A DNA stretch of 64,000 bases, from contig NZ_JAUXMX010000033.1 in NCBI RefSeq assembly GCF_030683065.1, positions 186,001 through 250,000 on the forward strand. The letters are read 5' to 3'. This document shows positions 47,911 through 58,912 of the stretch, in pieces. This DNA is from Pseudomonas sp. (GTDB taxonomy: Bacteria; Pseudomonadota; Gammaproteobacteria; Pseudomonadales; Pseudomonadaceae). Numbering within the stretch: the first letter of the stretch is position 1; every line of letters begins with the position of its first letter. A program made the position numbers and the translations under genes. The notes under the pieces were generated by a model. That model was not told the DNA's origin and searched no databases. It was given only the letters and a program-made list of their open reading frames with translations.

Positions 47911-48453
47911 TTACTGCGCCTGCTGTTCGGCGGGTGGGTTCTTCGGCTGAATCACCATGTCTATGCGTGGGCGTGGCGTGGTGATGTCGACGCCCGTGGC
48001 GCGGCCGGCATTGACGATCTGGCGCTGGGTGTCATAGACGATTTTCTCGCCCTCGAAGGTGTTGCCTTCCTGGACAACCTTGGCCTGGTCGATCAATACG
48101 ATGCGTTCATTGGCAACGAAATACTGGATGGTCAGGCCGTAGGCCTTGACGATCTGCTTGTCTGCGGATGGCTTTTGCTCGTAGTAAGCGGGCTTGCCAA
48201 CCGAGGTGAAGATTTCGATGTCGCCCTGGGCATTCTGGGTGATGGTCACGGTGTCGCCCGTGATCTTCAGGGTGCCTTGGGTGATGATTACGTCGCCGCG
48301 ATAGACGGCGACGCCTTGCCGGTCATCGAGCTCGGCACTGTCGGCCTGGACGCGGATCGGCTGCTCACGGTCGGTGGGCAATGCCCAAGCGCTAGCGCTG
48401 CCGAGCGCGACGCTCAAGCTGAGCAAAAAGGGGAAGGTTTTAACGAACCTCAT
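47911..48453 (-). CDS. lptA: LPS-transport periplasmic protein LptA
   Basis: A 180-residue OstA-like beta-jellyroll protein with a signal peptide (ends ASAWA, about residue 24). IRVQADSAELDDRQGVAVYR and GDTVTITQNAQGDIEIFTSV are typical; NERIVLIDQAKVVQEGNTFE follows. It forms the periplasmic bridge between LptC and LptD. It overlaps lptC by 14 bases. Confidence 0.95.
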   Translation of the reverse strand: MRFVKTFPFLLSLSVALGSASAWALPTDREQPIRVQADSAELDDRQGVAVYRGDVIITQGTLKITGDTVTITQNAQGDIEIFTSVGKPAYYEQKPSADKQIVKAYGLTIQYFVANERIVLIDQAKVVQEGNTFEGEKIVYDTQRQIVNAGRATGVDITTPRPRIDMVIQPKNPPAEQQAQ

Positions 48454-49009
48454 GCTGGCCTCTTACGTTGGACAGCAGGAGCATCCTGCCGTCATTCAAG
48501 TACGCTTTCATTCCTTGTGCCGTGGTCACTCCATTGGCCGCAACGATTCTAACGGCTTGCTCGGTCTGCGCATATTCCTTATCCGGGAATACAGTCAGGC
48601 GGCTGGTAGTCAGGATGGTTGGGCGGCCCTTGGCATCGGTGCGTTCGACGCGGACGTTGTCGATCAATTCCACTTCCTTGCCTTGTGGTGCCACTTCGGC
48701 GCGCTCGCTGTTTATTTTCCAGGGCAGTTCGGTGCCGCGATACAGGTGCAGGAACGGGTTGGTCAGCAGGCTGATGTCGCTGACCTTGATGTGTTCCAGT
48801 TTGTCGGACGTCATCTCGTAATGCAGCTTGCCGTCTAATTGGTATTGCACGGTAGTGGCATTGATTACGTAGAAGTCGATAGCGTTCTCGGCGCCGGACT
48901 GTGCCGGGCGCTCGGAGAAACTGTCAGGATTGATATTCCAGTAGCCGACGGCGGCGAGCAGTGCGGCTGCTACAACATAAAGGATGGGGGTCAGGAGTTT
49001 TCGCAGCAT
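48440..49009 (-). CDS. lptC: LPS-export protein LptC
   Basis: A 189-residue protein anchored by one helix (about 7-25, LTPILYVVAAALLAAVGYWN) with a periplasmic LptC domain (HYEMTSDKLEHIKVSDISLL; INSERAEVAPQGKEVELIDN). It links LptBFG to LptA. It lies 8 bases after kdsC. Confidence 0.95.
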   Translation of the reverse strand: MLRKLLTPILYVVAAALLAAVGYWNINPDSFSERPAQSGAENAIDFYVINATTVQYQLDGKLHYEMTSDKLEHIKVSDISLLTNPFLHLYRGTELPWKINSERAEVAPQGKEVELIDNVRVERTDAKGRPTILTTSRLTVFPDKEYAQTEQAVRIVAANGVTTAQGMKAYLNDGRMLLLSNVRGQHEVR

Positions 49010-49017
49010 AGTGAGCT

Positions 49018-49557
49018 CTACAGGTAGGCGGCTTGGGCGGCATCGAGGCTGCCTTGGGCGCGCATGATCAGCTCGCAGAATTCGCGGGCGGCACCTTCGC
49101 CACCGCGGGCCTGGGTCACGCCATGGGCATGCTGGCGCACAAACGGATCTGCGCTGGCGACTGCCATGCCCAGGCCAATCCGGCGGATCACCGGTAGATC
49201 CGGCAGGTCGTCACCCAGGTAGGCGACCTGTTCGTAGCTCAGGCCGAGTTCGCCGAGCAGTTCGTCGAGTACCACCAGCTTGTCTTCGCGGCCCTGATAC
49301 AGGTGTTGGATGCCCAGATTTTTTGCACGGCGCTCGACCACCGGGGTGGTGCGTCCGCTGATAATTGCGGTGCGCACGCCTGAGGCGATCAGCATTTTTA
49401 TGCCGTGGCCGTCGAGGGTGTTGAACGTCTTGAATTCGCTGCCATCGACCAGGAAATAGAGTTTGCCGTCGGTGAGTACGCCGTCGACATCGAAAATCGC
49501 CAGCTTGATTGCCTGCGCGCGTTGTAGCAGGTCAGGGCTCTTCATCTCAGGGGTCAT
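49018..49557 (-). CDS. kdsC: KDO-8-phosphate phosphatase KdsC
   Basis: A 179-residue cap-less HAD phosphatase: catalytic FDVDGVLTDGKLYF, motif II AIISGRT, and YLGDDLPDLPVIRRIGLGMA. It releases phosphate from KDO-8-P in KDO synthesis. The ATG at 49557 overlaps the kdsD TGA by one base; an in-frame GTG one codon earlier is an alternative. Confidence 0.95.
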   Translation of the reverse strand: MTPEMKSPDLLQRAQAIKLAIFDVDGVLTDGKLYFLVDGSEFKTFNTLDGHGIKMLIASGVRTAIISGRTTPVVERRAKNLGIQHLYQGREDKLVVLDELLGELGLSYEQVAYLGDDLPDLPVIRRIGLGMAVASADPFVRQHAHGVTQARGGEGAAREFCELIMRAQGSLDAAQAAYL

Positions 49558-50531
49558 CACATTACTCCGGCGCGTAACAGGTCGTGCATGTTCAGGGCGC
49601 CTACTGGGCGGTCGTCGCTGTCGACTACCACCAGGCCGCTGATTTTGTGGTCTTCCATGATCTTCAGTGCTTCGGCTGCGAGCATCTCTGCGCGGGCGGT
49701 CTTGCCATGCACGGTCATGACTTCCTCGATCTTGGACTGGCGTACATCAATGCCGCGATCCAGGGTGCGACGCAGGTCGCCATCGGTAAAGATGCCCGCC
49801 AGGCGGCCGTCGGCTTCTGTGACTACGGTCATGCCCAGGCCTTTTTGGGTCATTTCCAGCAGGGCATCCCGCAGGGAAGTACCGCGCTGCACGCTCGGTA
49901 GATTGGCGCCGGCATGCATGACATTCTCAACTTTTAGCAGCAAACGTCGGCCAAGTGCGCCGCCGGGGTGGGAGAAAGCAAAATCTTCGGCGGTAAAACC
50001 TCGGGCTTCGAGCAGGGCAATAGCCAAGGCGTCGCCGAGTACCAGCGCTGCGGTAGTAGAGGAGGTCGGTGCCAGATTAAGTGGGCAGGCTTCCTGGGAT
50101 ACCCGTGCGTCCAGGTTGGCTTCAGCGGACTTGGCCAGTGGCGAGTCCGGGTTGCCGGTCATGCTGATCAGGGTGATGCCGAGGCGCTTGATCAGCGGCA
50201 GCAGAGTGATGATCTCCGCCGTCGAGCCCGAGTTGGACAGCGCCAGTACCACGTCGTCGCGCGTGATCATGCCCATGTCGCCATGGCTGGCTTCGGCCGG
50301 GTGGACGAAGAATGCCGTGGTGCCGGTGCTGGCCAGGGTGGCGGCAATCTTGTTACCGATATGCCCCGACTTGCCCATGCCGACCACCACGACGCGGCCC
50401 TTGCTAGCCAGGATCAGTTCACAAGCGCGCACGAAATTGCTGTCGATGCGTGGCAGCAGCTCTTCGATGGCCTCGAGTTCCAGGCGGATGGTGCGGCGTG
50501 CAGATTTGATCAGGTCGCTGGACTGGCTCAT
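49557..50531 (-). CDS. kdsD: Arabinose-5-phosphate isomerase KdsD
   Basis: A 324-residue enzyme with an SIS domain (GMGKSGHIGNKIAATLASTG; HPAEASHGDMGMI; SNSGSTAEIITLLP) and two C-terminal CBS domains (about 205-324). It converts ribulose-5-phosphate to arabinose-5-phosphate, the first step to KDO. It is the first gene of the leftward kdsD-kdsC-lptC-lptA-lptB run and diverges from the mla operon. Confidence 0.96.
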   Translation of the reverse strand: MSQSSDLIKSARRTIRLELEAIEELLPRIDSNFVRACELILASKGRVVVVGMGKSGHIGNKIAATLASTGTTAFFVHPAEASHGDMGMITRDDVVLALSNSGSTAEIITLLPLIKRLGITLISMTGNPDSPLAKSAEANLDARVSQEACPLNLAPTSSTTAALVLGDALAIALLEARGFTAEDFAFSHPGGALGRRLLLKVENVMHAGANLPSVQRGTSLRDALLEMTQKGLGMTVVTEADGRLAGIFTDGDLRRTLDRGIDVRQSKIEEVMTVHGKTARAEMLAAEALKIMEDHKISGLVVVDSDDRPVGALNMHDLLRAGVM

Positions 50532-50720
50532 GGCGTCTTATTTAGGCGTGTTCAATAAAAGAGAGCGATTATAGCGGGAAAGATTCGCGCACTCACCTTT
50601 CAATCGTCCGAGGGCATGCGTTGAGGTTTTTTTGATGATTGGTTGTCGATACGTGTGCGGCATTAAGGTCAGTGTTCTGTAAGCAAATGTTCAGTCTTGG
50701 GCAGGGTAATTTGGCAATGC

Positions 50721-50734
50721 TATGATGCGCGGCC
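50721..50734 (+). promoter_or_regulatory. mla operon promoter -10 with GC-rich discriminator
   Basis: TATGAT followed by GCGCGGCC, 73 bases before the mlaF ATG; a loose TTGGGC lies 18 bases upstream. The identical 14-mer occurs at 53891-53904 before ibaG. A GC-rich discriminator is typical of growth-rate and ppGpp-sensitive promoters. Confidence 0.55.
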
Positions 50735-50806
50735 ATTTTCGGCCGGCCCGGTGTCTTCTTAGTGCTGGCGCACGTCTGTCAGGGAGGCTGCATTCAAGGA
50801 GTCGAT

Positions 50807-51616
50807 ATGAGTGTCGAGCAACAATACGCGGTGGAGCTGAAAAACCTCAGTTTCAGGCGCGGCGATCGTGACATTTTCAACGATATAGATATCCGCATCC
50901 CGCGCGGCAAGGTCACTGGCATCATGGGGCCTTCCGGCTGCGGCAAGACCACGCTGTTGCGCCTGATCGGTGCGCAGCTCAGGCCGAGCAAGGGGGAGGT
51001 GTGGGTCAATGGGCTGAATCTGCCGAGCCTCTCGCGCAGCGAGCTGTTCGATGTGCGCAAGCAAATGGGTGTGCTGTTTCAGAGCGGCGCGCTGTTCACC
51101 GATCTCGATGTGTTCGAGAACGTGGCCTTTCCGCTGCGCGTGCACACCCAACTACCTGAAGAAATGATTCGGGACATTGTCCTCATGAAACTGCAGGCAG
51201 TGGGCTTGCGTGGTGCGCTCGAGCTGATGCCGGACGAACTGTCCGGTGGCATGAAGCGCCGTGTGGCGCTGGCGCGTGCGATTGCCCTTGATCCGCAGAT
51301 ATTGATGTACGACGAACCTTTTGTTGGCCAGGACCCGATTGCCATGGGTGTTCTGGTGCGTCTGATTCGTTTGCTCAGCGATGCCTTGGGCATTACCAGT
51401 ATCGTGGTGTCCCATGACTTGGCGGAAACTGCCAGCATTGCCGACTACATCTACCTGGTGGGGGATACCAAGGTACTTGGCCAGGGCACGCCGGACGAAC
51501 TGATGAACTCGGATGACCCGCGCGTTCGTCAGTTCATGAAAGGTATTCCCGACGGCCCGGTACCGTTCCATTTTCCGGCGGCAGATTACCGCGACGACTT
51601 ATTGGGGGGGCGCTGA
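50807..51616 (+). CDS. mlaF: Phospholipid-transport ATPase MlaF
   Basis: A 269-residue ABC ATPase. Walker [16 protein letters not shown], signature [15 protein letters not shown], Walker [15 protein letters not shown]-loop [12 protein letters not shown]. The start at 50807 follows AAGGAG. It powers the MlaFEDB complex, which trades phospholipids between the inner membrane and MlaC to keep outer-membrane asymmetry. The pseudomonad name is ttg2A. Confidence 0.95.
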   Translation: MSVEQQYAVELKNLSFRRGDRDIFNDIDIRIPRGKVTGIMGPSGCGKTTLLRLIGAQLRPSKGEVWVNGLNLPSLSRSELFDVRKQMGVLFQSGALFTDLDVFENVAFPLRVHTQLPEEMIRDIVLMKLQAVGLRGALELMPDELSGGMKRRVALARAIALDPQILMYDEPFVGQDPIAMGVLVRLIRLLSDALGITSIVVSHDLAETASIADYIYLVGDTKVLGQGTPDELMNSDDPRVRQFMKGIPDGPVPFHFPAADYRDDLLGGR

Positions 51617-52413
51617 TGCGCAAGACATCTACGCTCGAACGGGTTCGCCGGCTCGGGCGTGCTGGCATCGATACAGTCGCAACGCTTGGTCGTGCGACGG
51701 TGTTCCTCCTGCGTGCACTGTTTGGTCGGGGAACTGCAGGCAACCCATTTCAGTTGTTGATAAGGCAGCTTTACTCGGTGGGCGTCATGTCCCTGGCGAT
51801 CATCGTGGTCTCGGGGGTTTTTATCGGCATGGTCCTGTCGTTGCAGGGCTTCAATATCCTGTCTGACTACGGTTCGGAGCAGGCCGTTGGGCAGATGGTT
51901 GCCCTGACGCTGCTGCGTGAACTCGGCCCCGTGGTCACCGCCTTGTTGTTCGCAGGTCGAGCGGGCTCCGCGTTGACCGCGGAAATCGGCAACATGAAGT
52001 CCACCGAGCAATTGTCCAGTCTGGAGATGATCGGTGTTGACCCGCTCAAGTACATCATCGCGCCACGCCTGTGGGCCGGCTTTATCTCGATGCCGTTGCT
52101 CGCCGTGATCTTCAGTGTGGTGGGTATCTGGGGCGGTGCGATGGTTGCCGTTGACTGGCTCGGTGTATACGAAGGGTCGTTCTGGTCCAACATGCAGAAC
52201 AGTGTTTCGTTTCGTGAAGACGTGCTCAACGGTGTGATCAAAAGCATCGTATTCGGCTTTGTCGTGACCTGGATCGCCGTTTTTCAGGGCTATGACTGTG
52301 AGCCAACCTCGGAAGGCATCAGTCGCGCCACCACAAAAACAGTGGTTTACGCCTCGCTCGCCGTGTTGGGCCTGGACTTTATTCTGACCGCTTTGATGTT
52401 TGGAGACTTCTGA
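51616..52413 (+). CDS. mlaE: Phospholipid-transport permease MlaE
   Basis: A 265-residue permease (ABC MlaE family) with about five helices; [40 protein letters not shown] and [16 protein letters not shown] [20 protein letters not shown] are conserved. It starts in a one-base overlap with mlaF (TGATG). Confidence 0.95.
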   Translation: MRKTSTLERVRRLGRAGIDTVATLGRATVFLLRALFGRGTAGNPFQLLIRQLYSVGVMSLAIIVVSGVFIGMVLSLQGFNILSDYGSEQAVGQMVALTLLRELGPVVTALLFAGRAGSALTAEIGNMKSTEQLSSLEMIGVDPLKYIIAPRLWAGFISMPLLAVIFSVVGIWGGAMVAVDWLGVYEGSFWSNMQNSVSFREDVLNGVIKSIVFGFVVTWIAVFQGYDCEPTSEGISRATTKTVVYASLAVLGLDFILTALMFGDF

Positions 52414-52883
52414 TGCAAAACCGCACACTGGAGATTGGTGTCGGCCTGTTCCTCCTGGCCGGATTATTGGCTCTGCTGCTGCTGGCGTTGCGCGTCAGTG
52501 GTCTGACCGTAGGCAGCAGCACCGATACGTACAAGGTCTATGCACACTTTGAGAATATCGCGGGTCTAACCGTGCGGGCCAGGGTGACCATGGCTGGGGT
52601 AACTATCGGTAAAGTGACTGCGATCGATCTGGATCGCGACAGCTACACCGGCCGCGTCACCCTCGTGCTCGATGACAGCGTGGACAACCTGCCCATCGAC
52701 TCGACTGCCTCGATTCTCACTGCCGGCTTGCTCGGCGAGAAGTACATCGGCATCAGCGTTGGCGGCGACGAAGAGGTACTCACCGATGGCAGTATTATTT
52801 ACGACACCCAGTCTTCGCTGGTGCTGGAAGATCTGATCGGTAAGTTCCTGCTCAATTCGGTCAACAAAGACGACGCTAATTAA
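52413..52883 (+). CDS. mlaD: MCE-domain protein MlaD
   Basis: A 156-residue protein with one N-terminal helix (about 6-27) and an MCE domain (VYAHFENIAGLTVRARVTMA; AGLLGEKYIGISVGG). It forms the hexameric ring on MlaE through which lipids pass. It has a one-base overlap with mlaE. Confidence 0.95.
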   Translation: MQNRTLEIGVGLFLLAGLLALLLLALRVSGLTVGSSTDTYKVYAHFENIAGLTVRARVTMAGVTIGKVTAIDLDRDSYTGRVTLVLDDSVDNLPIDSTASILTAGLLGEKYIGISVGGDEEVLTDGSIIYDTQSSLVLEDLIGKFLLNSVNKDDAN

Positions 52884-52897
52884 CGAGGGTTCCCACT

Positions 52898-53530
52898 ATG
52901 CTTAAAACGCTGCGTAATAGCCTGTTTGCGCTGCTGGCGGCCTTGCCCCTGCTGGCTGTCGCTGCGCCGAGCGCCCATCAAGTGGTGCAGCAGACCACCA
53001 CTACCCTGCTGGAAGACCTGAAGCTCAATAAAGACAAATACCGCAGCGATCCGGCGGCTTTTTATGCCTCGCTGAACGATATTCTTGGCCCAGTGGTGGA
53101 TGTTGAGGGCATTTCCCGCGGGGTCATGACCGTGCGCTACTCGCGCCAGGCCACGCCTGAGCAGATGCAGCGATTCCAGGAGAACTTCAAGCGCAGCCTG
53201 ATGCAGTTCTATGGCAATGCTCTGCTCGAATACAACAACCAGGATATTCGTGTGCTGCCTGCCACGGCCAAGCAAAATCCGCAGCGGGCTGCGGTGAACA
53301 TGGAAATCAAGGACGGTAACGGCACCATCTACCCGTTGTCTTACACCATGGTTAGCCAGGGTGACAGTTGGAAGATGCGTAACCTGATCATCAACGGCAT
53401 CAACGTCGGCAAGTTGTTCCGCGATCAGTTTGCCCAGTCCATGCAGAACAACCGCAATGACTTGGACAAGGTCATCGATACCTGGGCCGATACCGTGGCC
53501 AAGGCCCGTCAGGCCAAGGGTGAGTCGTGA
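52898..53530 (+). CDS. mlaC: Periplasmic phospholipid-binding protein MlaC
   Basis: A 210-residue soluble lipid shuttle with a signal peptide (ends LAVAA, about residue 23). The fold segments YASLNDILGPVVDVEGISRG, GNALLEYNNQDIRVLPA and WKMRNLIINGINVGKLFRDQ are typical of MlaC. It carries phospholipid between MlaFEDB and the MlaA-porin complex. CGAGGG precedes the ATG. Confidence 0.95.
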   Translation: MLKTLRNSLFALLAALPLLAVAAPSAHQVVQQTTTTLLEDLKLNKDKYRSDPAAFYASLNDILGPVVDVEGISRGVMTVRYSRQATPEQMQRFQENFKRSLMQFYGNALLEYNNQDIRVLPATAKQNPQRAAVNMEIKDGNGTIYPLSYTMVSQGDSWKMRNLIINGINVGKLFRDQFAQSMQNNRNDLDKVIDTWADTVAKARQAKGES

Positions 53531-53835
53531 GTAGGGCCGCTATCACCGAGCAGTCGGCGGGGCTGTTTCAGCTCTCTGGTGTGCTCGATTTTCTCAGTGG
53601 TCCACTCTTGCGCAAGCAGGGCGGTCAACTGATTGCCGCCAGCCAGGCTGCTAGCTGCGTGATCGACTGTGCAGGGGTAGACAGGTCCAGCAGCGTAGGT
53701 CTGTCGCTGCTGCTGGCGTTTATGCGCGACGCTCAGGCTGCAGGTAAAAGCCTGGTGGTGCGCAGTATGCCCGCAGACATGCGCGAGATCGCCAGTGTCT
53801 CGGGGCTGCTGGACGTGCTGCCGCTGGAGCCGTAA
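53527..53835 (+). CDS. mlaB: STAS-domain protein MlaB
   Basis: A 102-residue STAS protein starting at GTG in a four-base overlap with mlaC (GTGA). VIDCAGVDRSSSVGLSLLLA holds the conserved STAS switch region. It binds MlaF and stabilises the ABC complex. It is the last mla gene; a small palindrome GGCCAATCGTTGGCC follows at 53836. Confidence 0.92.
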   Translation: MSRAAITEQSAGLFQLSGVLDFLSGPLLRKQGGQLIAASQAASCVIDCAGVDRSSSVGLSLLLAFMRDAQAAGKSLVVRSMPADMREIASVSGLLDVLPLEP

Positions 53836-53890
53836 GGCCAATCGTTGGCCCCCTGTCGGTGCAGGGTTCGCAGGCGAGTGGCTTTTTTTG
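53836..53890 (+). terminator. Hairpins and T run after mlaB
   Basis: GGCCAA TCG TTGGCC (53836-53850), then CCCTG TCGGTG CAGGG (53851-53866), then a seven-T run (53883-53889). The T run is 17 bases from the nearest stem, so termination is possible but not classical. The T run leads straight into the -10 box of the ibaG promoter. Confidence 0.4.
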
Positions 53891-53904
53891 TATGATGCGC
53901 GGCC
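53891..53904 (+). promoter_or_regulatory. ibaG-murA promoter -10 with GC-rich discriminator
   Basis: TATGATGCGCGGCC, identical to the element at 50721-50734 and about 107 bases before the ibaG ATG. A loose -35 (TTCGCA) sits 18 bases upstream. Confidence 0.5.
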
Positions 53905-54010
53905 GCGAGTTTGTTGGCTTGTCGGGTTTGCTGCTGAGCTACTGCGGGCAAGCCCTTCAGCGCCCAAGACTCTGCTGTGGTTAATTAATCCGTTGATTGA
54001 GGTTGTGAGC

Positions 54011-54250
54011 ATGCAGGCCTTAGAAGTGAAAAGCCTCCTGGAGGCCGAACTGCCGAACACCCAGGTGGAAGTTGAAGGCGAAGGCTGTAACTTCCAGCTG
54101 AATCTGATTAGTGATGAGTTGGCCAGCCTGGGTCCGGTCAAACGCCAACAGCAGGTCTACGCTCACCTGAACCCCTGGATTGCCGATGGCAGTATCCACG
54201 CGGTGAGTATGAAATTTTTCAGCCGTGCCGATTGGGCCGCGCGCTCCTAA
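54011..54250 (+). CDS. ibaG: BolA-family protein IbaG
   Basis: A 79-residue BolA-like protein (VKSLLEAELPNTQVEVEGEG; VKRQQQVYAHLNPWIADGSI; IHAVSMKFFSRADW). The position before murA matches the acid-inducible IbaG/YrbA type, which binds a [2Fe-2S] cluster with monothiol glutaredoxin. The start at 54011 follows GAGG; the longer frame reads back into the mlaB gene and is not coding. Confidence 0.92.
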   Translation: MQALEVKSLLEAELPNTQVEVEGEGCNFQLNLISDELASLGPVKRQQQVYAHLNPWIADGSIHAVSMKFFSRADWAARS

Positions 54251-55528
<1,278 letters not shown>

Positions 55529-55606
55529 GTTGGTGCCGAACGCAGTGATGCCCAATAACCAGCTCGCAAGGGCTGGTCTGGTCCCGTTCCAAAGGAAATG
55601 TGTTGC

Positions 55607-56242
55607 ATGCTGACCATCGCGCTGTCCAAAGGCCGCATTCTTGATGACACCCTGCCGCTGCTCGCCGCGGCAGGCATTGTGCCCACCGAGAACCCGGATA
55701 AAAGCCGCAAGCTGATCATCCCTACCACTCAGGACGATGTGCGCCTGCTGATCGTGCGTGCTACCGATGTACCGACCTATGTCGAGCATGGCGCGGCGGA
55801 TCTGGGCGTCGCGGGCAAGGACGTACTGCTTGAGTACGGCGGCCAGGGCATCTATGAGCCGCTTGATCTGCGCATTGCGCTGTGCAAGTTGATGACCGCC
55901 GGGGCGGTTGGTGCACCCGAGCCGAAAGGCCGACTGCGCGTGGCCACCAAGTTCGTCAACGTGGCCAAGCGTTACTACGCCGAGCAGGGCCGTCAGGTCG
56001 ATATCATCAAGCTCTACGGCTCCATGGAGTTGGCGCCGCTGGTGGGCCTGGCCGACAAGATCATCGATGTGGTCGATACCGGCAATACCCTGCGCGCCAA
56101 CGGTCTGGAAGCCCAGGAACTGATCGCCCATATCAGCTCGCGGCTGATCGTCAACAAGGCTTCAATGAAGATGCAGCACGCCCGTATTCAGGCGCTGATC
56201 GATACCCTGCGCGAAGCCGTAGAGGCACGACACCCCAGCTAA
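55607..56242 (+). CDS. hisG: ATP phosphoribosyltransferase HisG, short form
   Basis: A 211-residue short-form HisG ([60 protein letters not shown]). Short HisG lacks the regulatory domain and needs HisZ, encoded elsewhere. The start at 55607 follows AAAGGA at 10 bases; an ATG three codons earlier abuts that site. It begins the hisG-hisD-hisC run. Confidence 0.95.
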   Translation: MLTIALSKGRILDDTLPLLAAAGIVPTENPDKSRKLIIPTTQDDVRLLIVRATDVPTYVEHGAADLGVAGKDVLLEYGGQGIYEPLDLRIALCKLMTAGAVGAPEPKGRLRVATKFVNVAKRYYAEQGRQVDIIKLYGSMELAPLVGLADKIIDVVDTGNTLRANGLEAQELIAHISSRLIVNKASMKMQHARIQALIDTLREAVEARHPS

Positions 56243-56296
56243 TACCTTCAGCGCGGCAATACGCCGCGTCCGCCTATCCGTGTCATAGCCAATTAT

Positions 56297-56341
56297 CTCG
56301 GGCGTCCATGCGGTGGGCTTGGTAGCCTAGCGACGCCCGAG
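56297..56341 (+). promoter_or_regulatory. Inverted repeat between hisG and hisD
   Basis: CTCGGGCGTC (56297-56306) and GACGCCCGAG (56332-56341) are perfect 10-base inverted arms around a 25-base loop, 24 bases before the hisD ATG. No T run follows, so it is not a simple terminator; it may be an mRNA processing or stability element or a ribosome-access switch. Confidence 0.5.
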
Positions 56342-56365
56342 CATTTGCCAATCATGAGGCCCGCT

Positions 56366-57676
56366 ATGACTGCTGCTATCGCCATCCGCCGACTCAATGC
56401 CGCTGACCAGGACTTTGCCCGTCATCTGGATCATCTGCTCAGCTGGGAAAGTGTCTCGGACGATGCGGTCAATCATCGTGTGCTGGAGATCATCAAAGCG
56501 GTGCGCGAGCGCGGTGATGCGGCACTGGTCGAGTTCACCAAGCAGTTTGACGGCCTGGAAGTGGCCTCGATGGCGGATCTGATTCTGCCGCGCGAGCGTC
56601 TGGAACTGGCCCTGATCCGCATCACCCCGGAGCAGCGCAGCGCCCTGGAAAAAGCCGCCGAGCGCGTGCGCAACTACCACGAGAAACAGGTGCAGGATTC
56701 CTGGACCTACACCGAGGCCAACGGCACGGTGCTGGGCCAGAAGGTCACCCCGCTGGACCGCGCTGGCCTGTATGTGCCGGGCGGCAAGGCCTCGTACCCA
56801 TCCTCGGTGCTGATGAACGCCATTCCGGCCAAGGTCGCTGGCGTGCTGGAAGTGGTGATGGTGGTACCGACCCCGCGTGGCGAGATCAACGAGCTGGTGC
56901 TGGCGGCTGCCTGCATCGCCGGTGTCGACCGGGTGTTTACCATCGGCGGTGCCCAGGCTGTGGCGGCGCTGGCTTATGGCACCGAGAGCGTGCCGCCGGT
57001 GGACAAGATCGTCGGTCCCGGCAACATCTATGTGGCGACCGCCAAGCGCCACGTGTTTGGCAAGGTCGGTATCGACATGATTGCCGGACCCTCGGAAATT
57101 CTGGTGGTCTGCGACGGTCAGACTGACCCGGACTGGATCGCCATGGACCTGTTTTCCCAGGCTGAGCATGACGAGGATGCGCAGTCGATTCTGCTTAGCC
57201 CGGATGCTGCTTTCCTCGATCGCGTGGCCGAGAGCATCGCCAGGCTGTTGCCGACCATGGAGCGCGCCGAGATCATTAGCGCCTCCCTGCAAGCTCGCGG
57301 CGCGCTGATTCAGGTCGCTGACATGGCCCAGGCCATCGAGGTGGCCAACCGTATCGCCCCGGAACATCTGGAACTGTCGGTGGAAAACCCCGAGCAGTAC
57401 CTGCCGTTGATTCGTCACGCCGGCGCAATCTTTATGGGCCGCTACACCGCCGAGGCCCTCGGCGATTACTGCGCCGGTCCCAACCACGTGCTGCCGACTT
57501 CCGGCACCGCGCGCTACTCTTCGCCGCTGGGGGTGTATGACTTCCAGAAGCGTTCGTCGATCATCCACTGCTCGGCCGAAGGTGCGTCCGAGTTGGGCAA
57601 GGTCGCCAGCGTGCTGGCCCGTGGCGAGTCGCTGACTGCCCACGCCCGCAGCGCCGAATACCGCATCAAACCGTAA
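56366..57676 (+). CDS. hisD: Histidinol dehydrogenase HisD
   Basis: A 436-residue zinc enzyme performing the last two oxidations to histidine. [40 protein letters not shown], the zinc-ligand region [14 protein letters not shown] and [20 protein letters not shown] are conserved. The start at 56366 has GAGG 6 bases upstream; earlier ATGs in frame lie before that site. Confidence 0.96.
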   Translation: MTAAIAIRRLNAADQDFARHLDHLLSWESVSDDAVNHRVLEIIKAVRERGDAALVEFTKQFDGLEVASMADLILPRERLELALIRITPEQRSALEKAAERVRNYHEKQVQDSWTYTEANGTVLGQKVTPLDRAGLYVPGGKASYPSSVLMNAIPAKVAGVLEVVMVVPTPRGEINELVLAAACIAGVDRVFTIGGAQAVAALAYGTESVPPVDKIVGPGNIYVATAKRHVFGKVGIDMIAGPSEILVVCDGQTDPDWIAMDLFSQAEHDEDAQSILLSPDAAFLDRVAESIARLLPTMERAEIISASLQARGALIQVADMAQAIEVANRIAPEHLELSVENPEQYLPLIRHAGAIFMGRYTAEALGDYCAGPNHVLPTSGTARYSSPLGVYDFQKRSSIIHCSAEGASELGKVASVLARGESLTAHARSAEYRIKP

Positions 57677-57690
57677 GCCAACCCGTACCT

Positions 57691-57718
57691 GTAGGCGCTA
57701 GCAGGCTGGCTCCTGCAG
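57691..57718. repeat. Palindromic repeat, family E (degenerate single)
   Basis: GTAGGCGCTAGCAGGCTGGC, then TCCTGCAG, a diverged family E element 15 bases after hisD. Confidence 0.5.
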
Positions 57719-57735
57719 GTGGTTGATCAGGTTTT

Positions 57736-57766
57736 GTAGGATGGGTTGAGCGCAGCGATACCCATC
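57736..57766. repeat. Palindromic repeat, family B (single)
   Basis: GTAGGATGGGTTGAGCGCAG, CGATACCCATC, a half of the element at 16821-16916. It lies in the hisD-hisC gap, 33 bases before hisC. Confidence 0.75.
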
Positions 57767-57799
57767 AAAAACGCAACGCATTCGAGGAGAGAAGGGCAG

Positions 57800-58852
57800 A
57801 TGAGCAAATTCTGGAGCCCCTTCGTAAAAGATCTGGTGCCTTATGTACCGGGTGAGCAGCCAAAACTGGCCAAGCTGGTCAAGCTCAACACCAATGAAAA
57901 CCCCTACGGCCCGTCGCCCAAGGCGATTGCCGCCATGCAGGCTGAGGTAAACGACAACCTGCGGCTGTATCCGGACCCTAATAGCGACCGCTTAAAGCAG
58001 GCGGTGGCGGATTATTACGGCGTGCAGACGGCTCAGGTATTTGTCGGCAATGGCTCCGACGAGGTGCTGGCGCACGCTTTCCACGGCCTGTTCCAGCACG
58101 GCCAGCCGCTGCTGTTCCCGGACATCAGTTACAGCTTCTATCCGGTTTACTGCAGGCTGTATGGCATCGCCAACGAGCAGGTTCCGCTGGATGAGCAGTT
58201 CCAGATTCGCGTGGAAGATTATGCGCGCCCGAACGGTGGCATTATTTTCCCCAATCCGAATGCGCCAACCGGTTGCGCTCTTGGGCTGGAGGCGATTGAG
58301 CGTCTGCTCAAGGCCAACCCGGACACCGTGGTATTGGTTGACGAAGCCTATATCGATTTCGGCGGAGAGACGGCCATCAGTCTGGTGGATAAATACCCCA
58401 ATCTGCTGGTAACCCAGACGCTCTCCAAGTCGCGCTCGCTGGCTGGCTTGCGCGTCGGTCTGGCTGTCGGCCACCCAGACCTGATTGAGGCGCTGGAGCG
58501 GATCAAGAACAGCTTCAACTCCTACCCGCTGGATCGTATAGCGATTGCCGGTGCGGCGGCGGCGTTTGCAGACAAGGCTTACTTCGAGCAGACCTGTCGG
58601 CGGGTGATCGACAGCCGTGAGGCCGTGGTGGCCGGGCTGGAAACCCTCGGTTTTGAGGTGCTGCCCTCGGCTGCCAACTTCGTGTTTGCTCGCCATCCGC
58701 GTAAGGATGCGGCGACGCTGGCTGCCGGCCTGCGTGAGCAGGGCGTGATCGTGCGCCACTTCAAGCAGCAGCGCATCGCCCAGTTCCTGCGTATCACTAT
58801 AGGCACGCCGGAGCAGAATCAGGCGCTGCTGGATGCCCTGCAGGGCCTGTAA
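57800..58852 (+). CDS. hisC: Histidinol-phosphate aminotransferase HisC
   Basis: A 350-residue fold-type I PLP enzyme. K210 ([14 protein letters not shown]) forms the Schiff base; [25 protein letters not shown] and [12 protein letters not shown] are typical. It transaminates imidazole-acetol phosphate. The start at 57800 follows GAGGAGAGAAGG. It ends at a strong terminator. Confidence 0.96.
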   Translation: MSKFWSPFVKDLVPYVPGEQPKLAKLVKLNTNENPYGPSPKAIAAMQAEVNDNLRLYPDPNSDRLKQAVADYYGVQTAQVFVGNGSDEVLAHAFHGLFQHGQPLLFPDISYSFYPVYCRLYGIANEQVPLDEQFQIRVEDYARPNGGIIFPNPNAPTGCALGLEAIERLLKANPDTVVLVDEAYIDFGGETAISLVDKYPNLLVTQTLSKSRSLAGLRVGLAVGHPDLIEALERIKNSFNSYPLDRIAIAGAAAAFADKAYFEQTCRRVIDSREAVVAGLETLGFEVLPSAANFVFARHPRKDAATLAAGLREQGVIVRHFKQQRIAQFLRITIGTPEQNQALLDALQGL

Positions 58853-58863
58853 TCTGTAGTCCT

Positions 58864-58896
58864 AAAAAAGCCGGGGCAGTGTGCTCCGGCTTTTTT
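58864..58896. terminator. Bidirectional rho-independent terminator
   Basis: AAAAAAGCCGG, an 11-base loop, CCGGCTTTTTT. The stem with A and T runs on both sides works on either strand and separates hisC from the convergent DUF4198 gene. Confidence 0.9.
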
Positions 58897-58912
58897 ATGT
58901 GCGCGATGTGGG

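Noticed and set aside
50712..50728. A sigma-54 promoter (TTGGCA...GC) before mlaF
   Set aside because: The GG and GC elements do not have the required 10-base spacing; the sigma-70-like TATGAT reading fits better.
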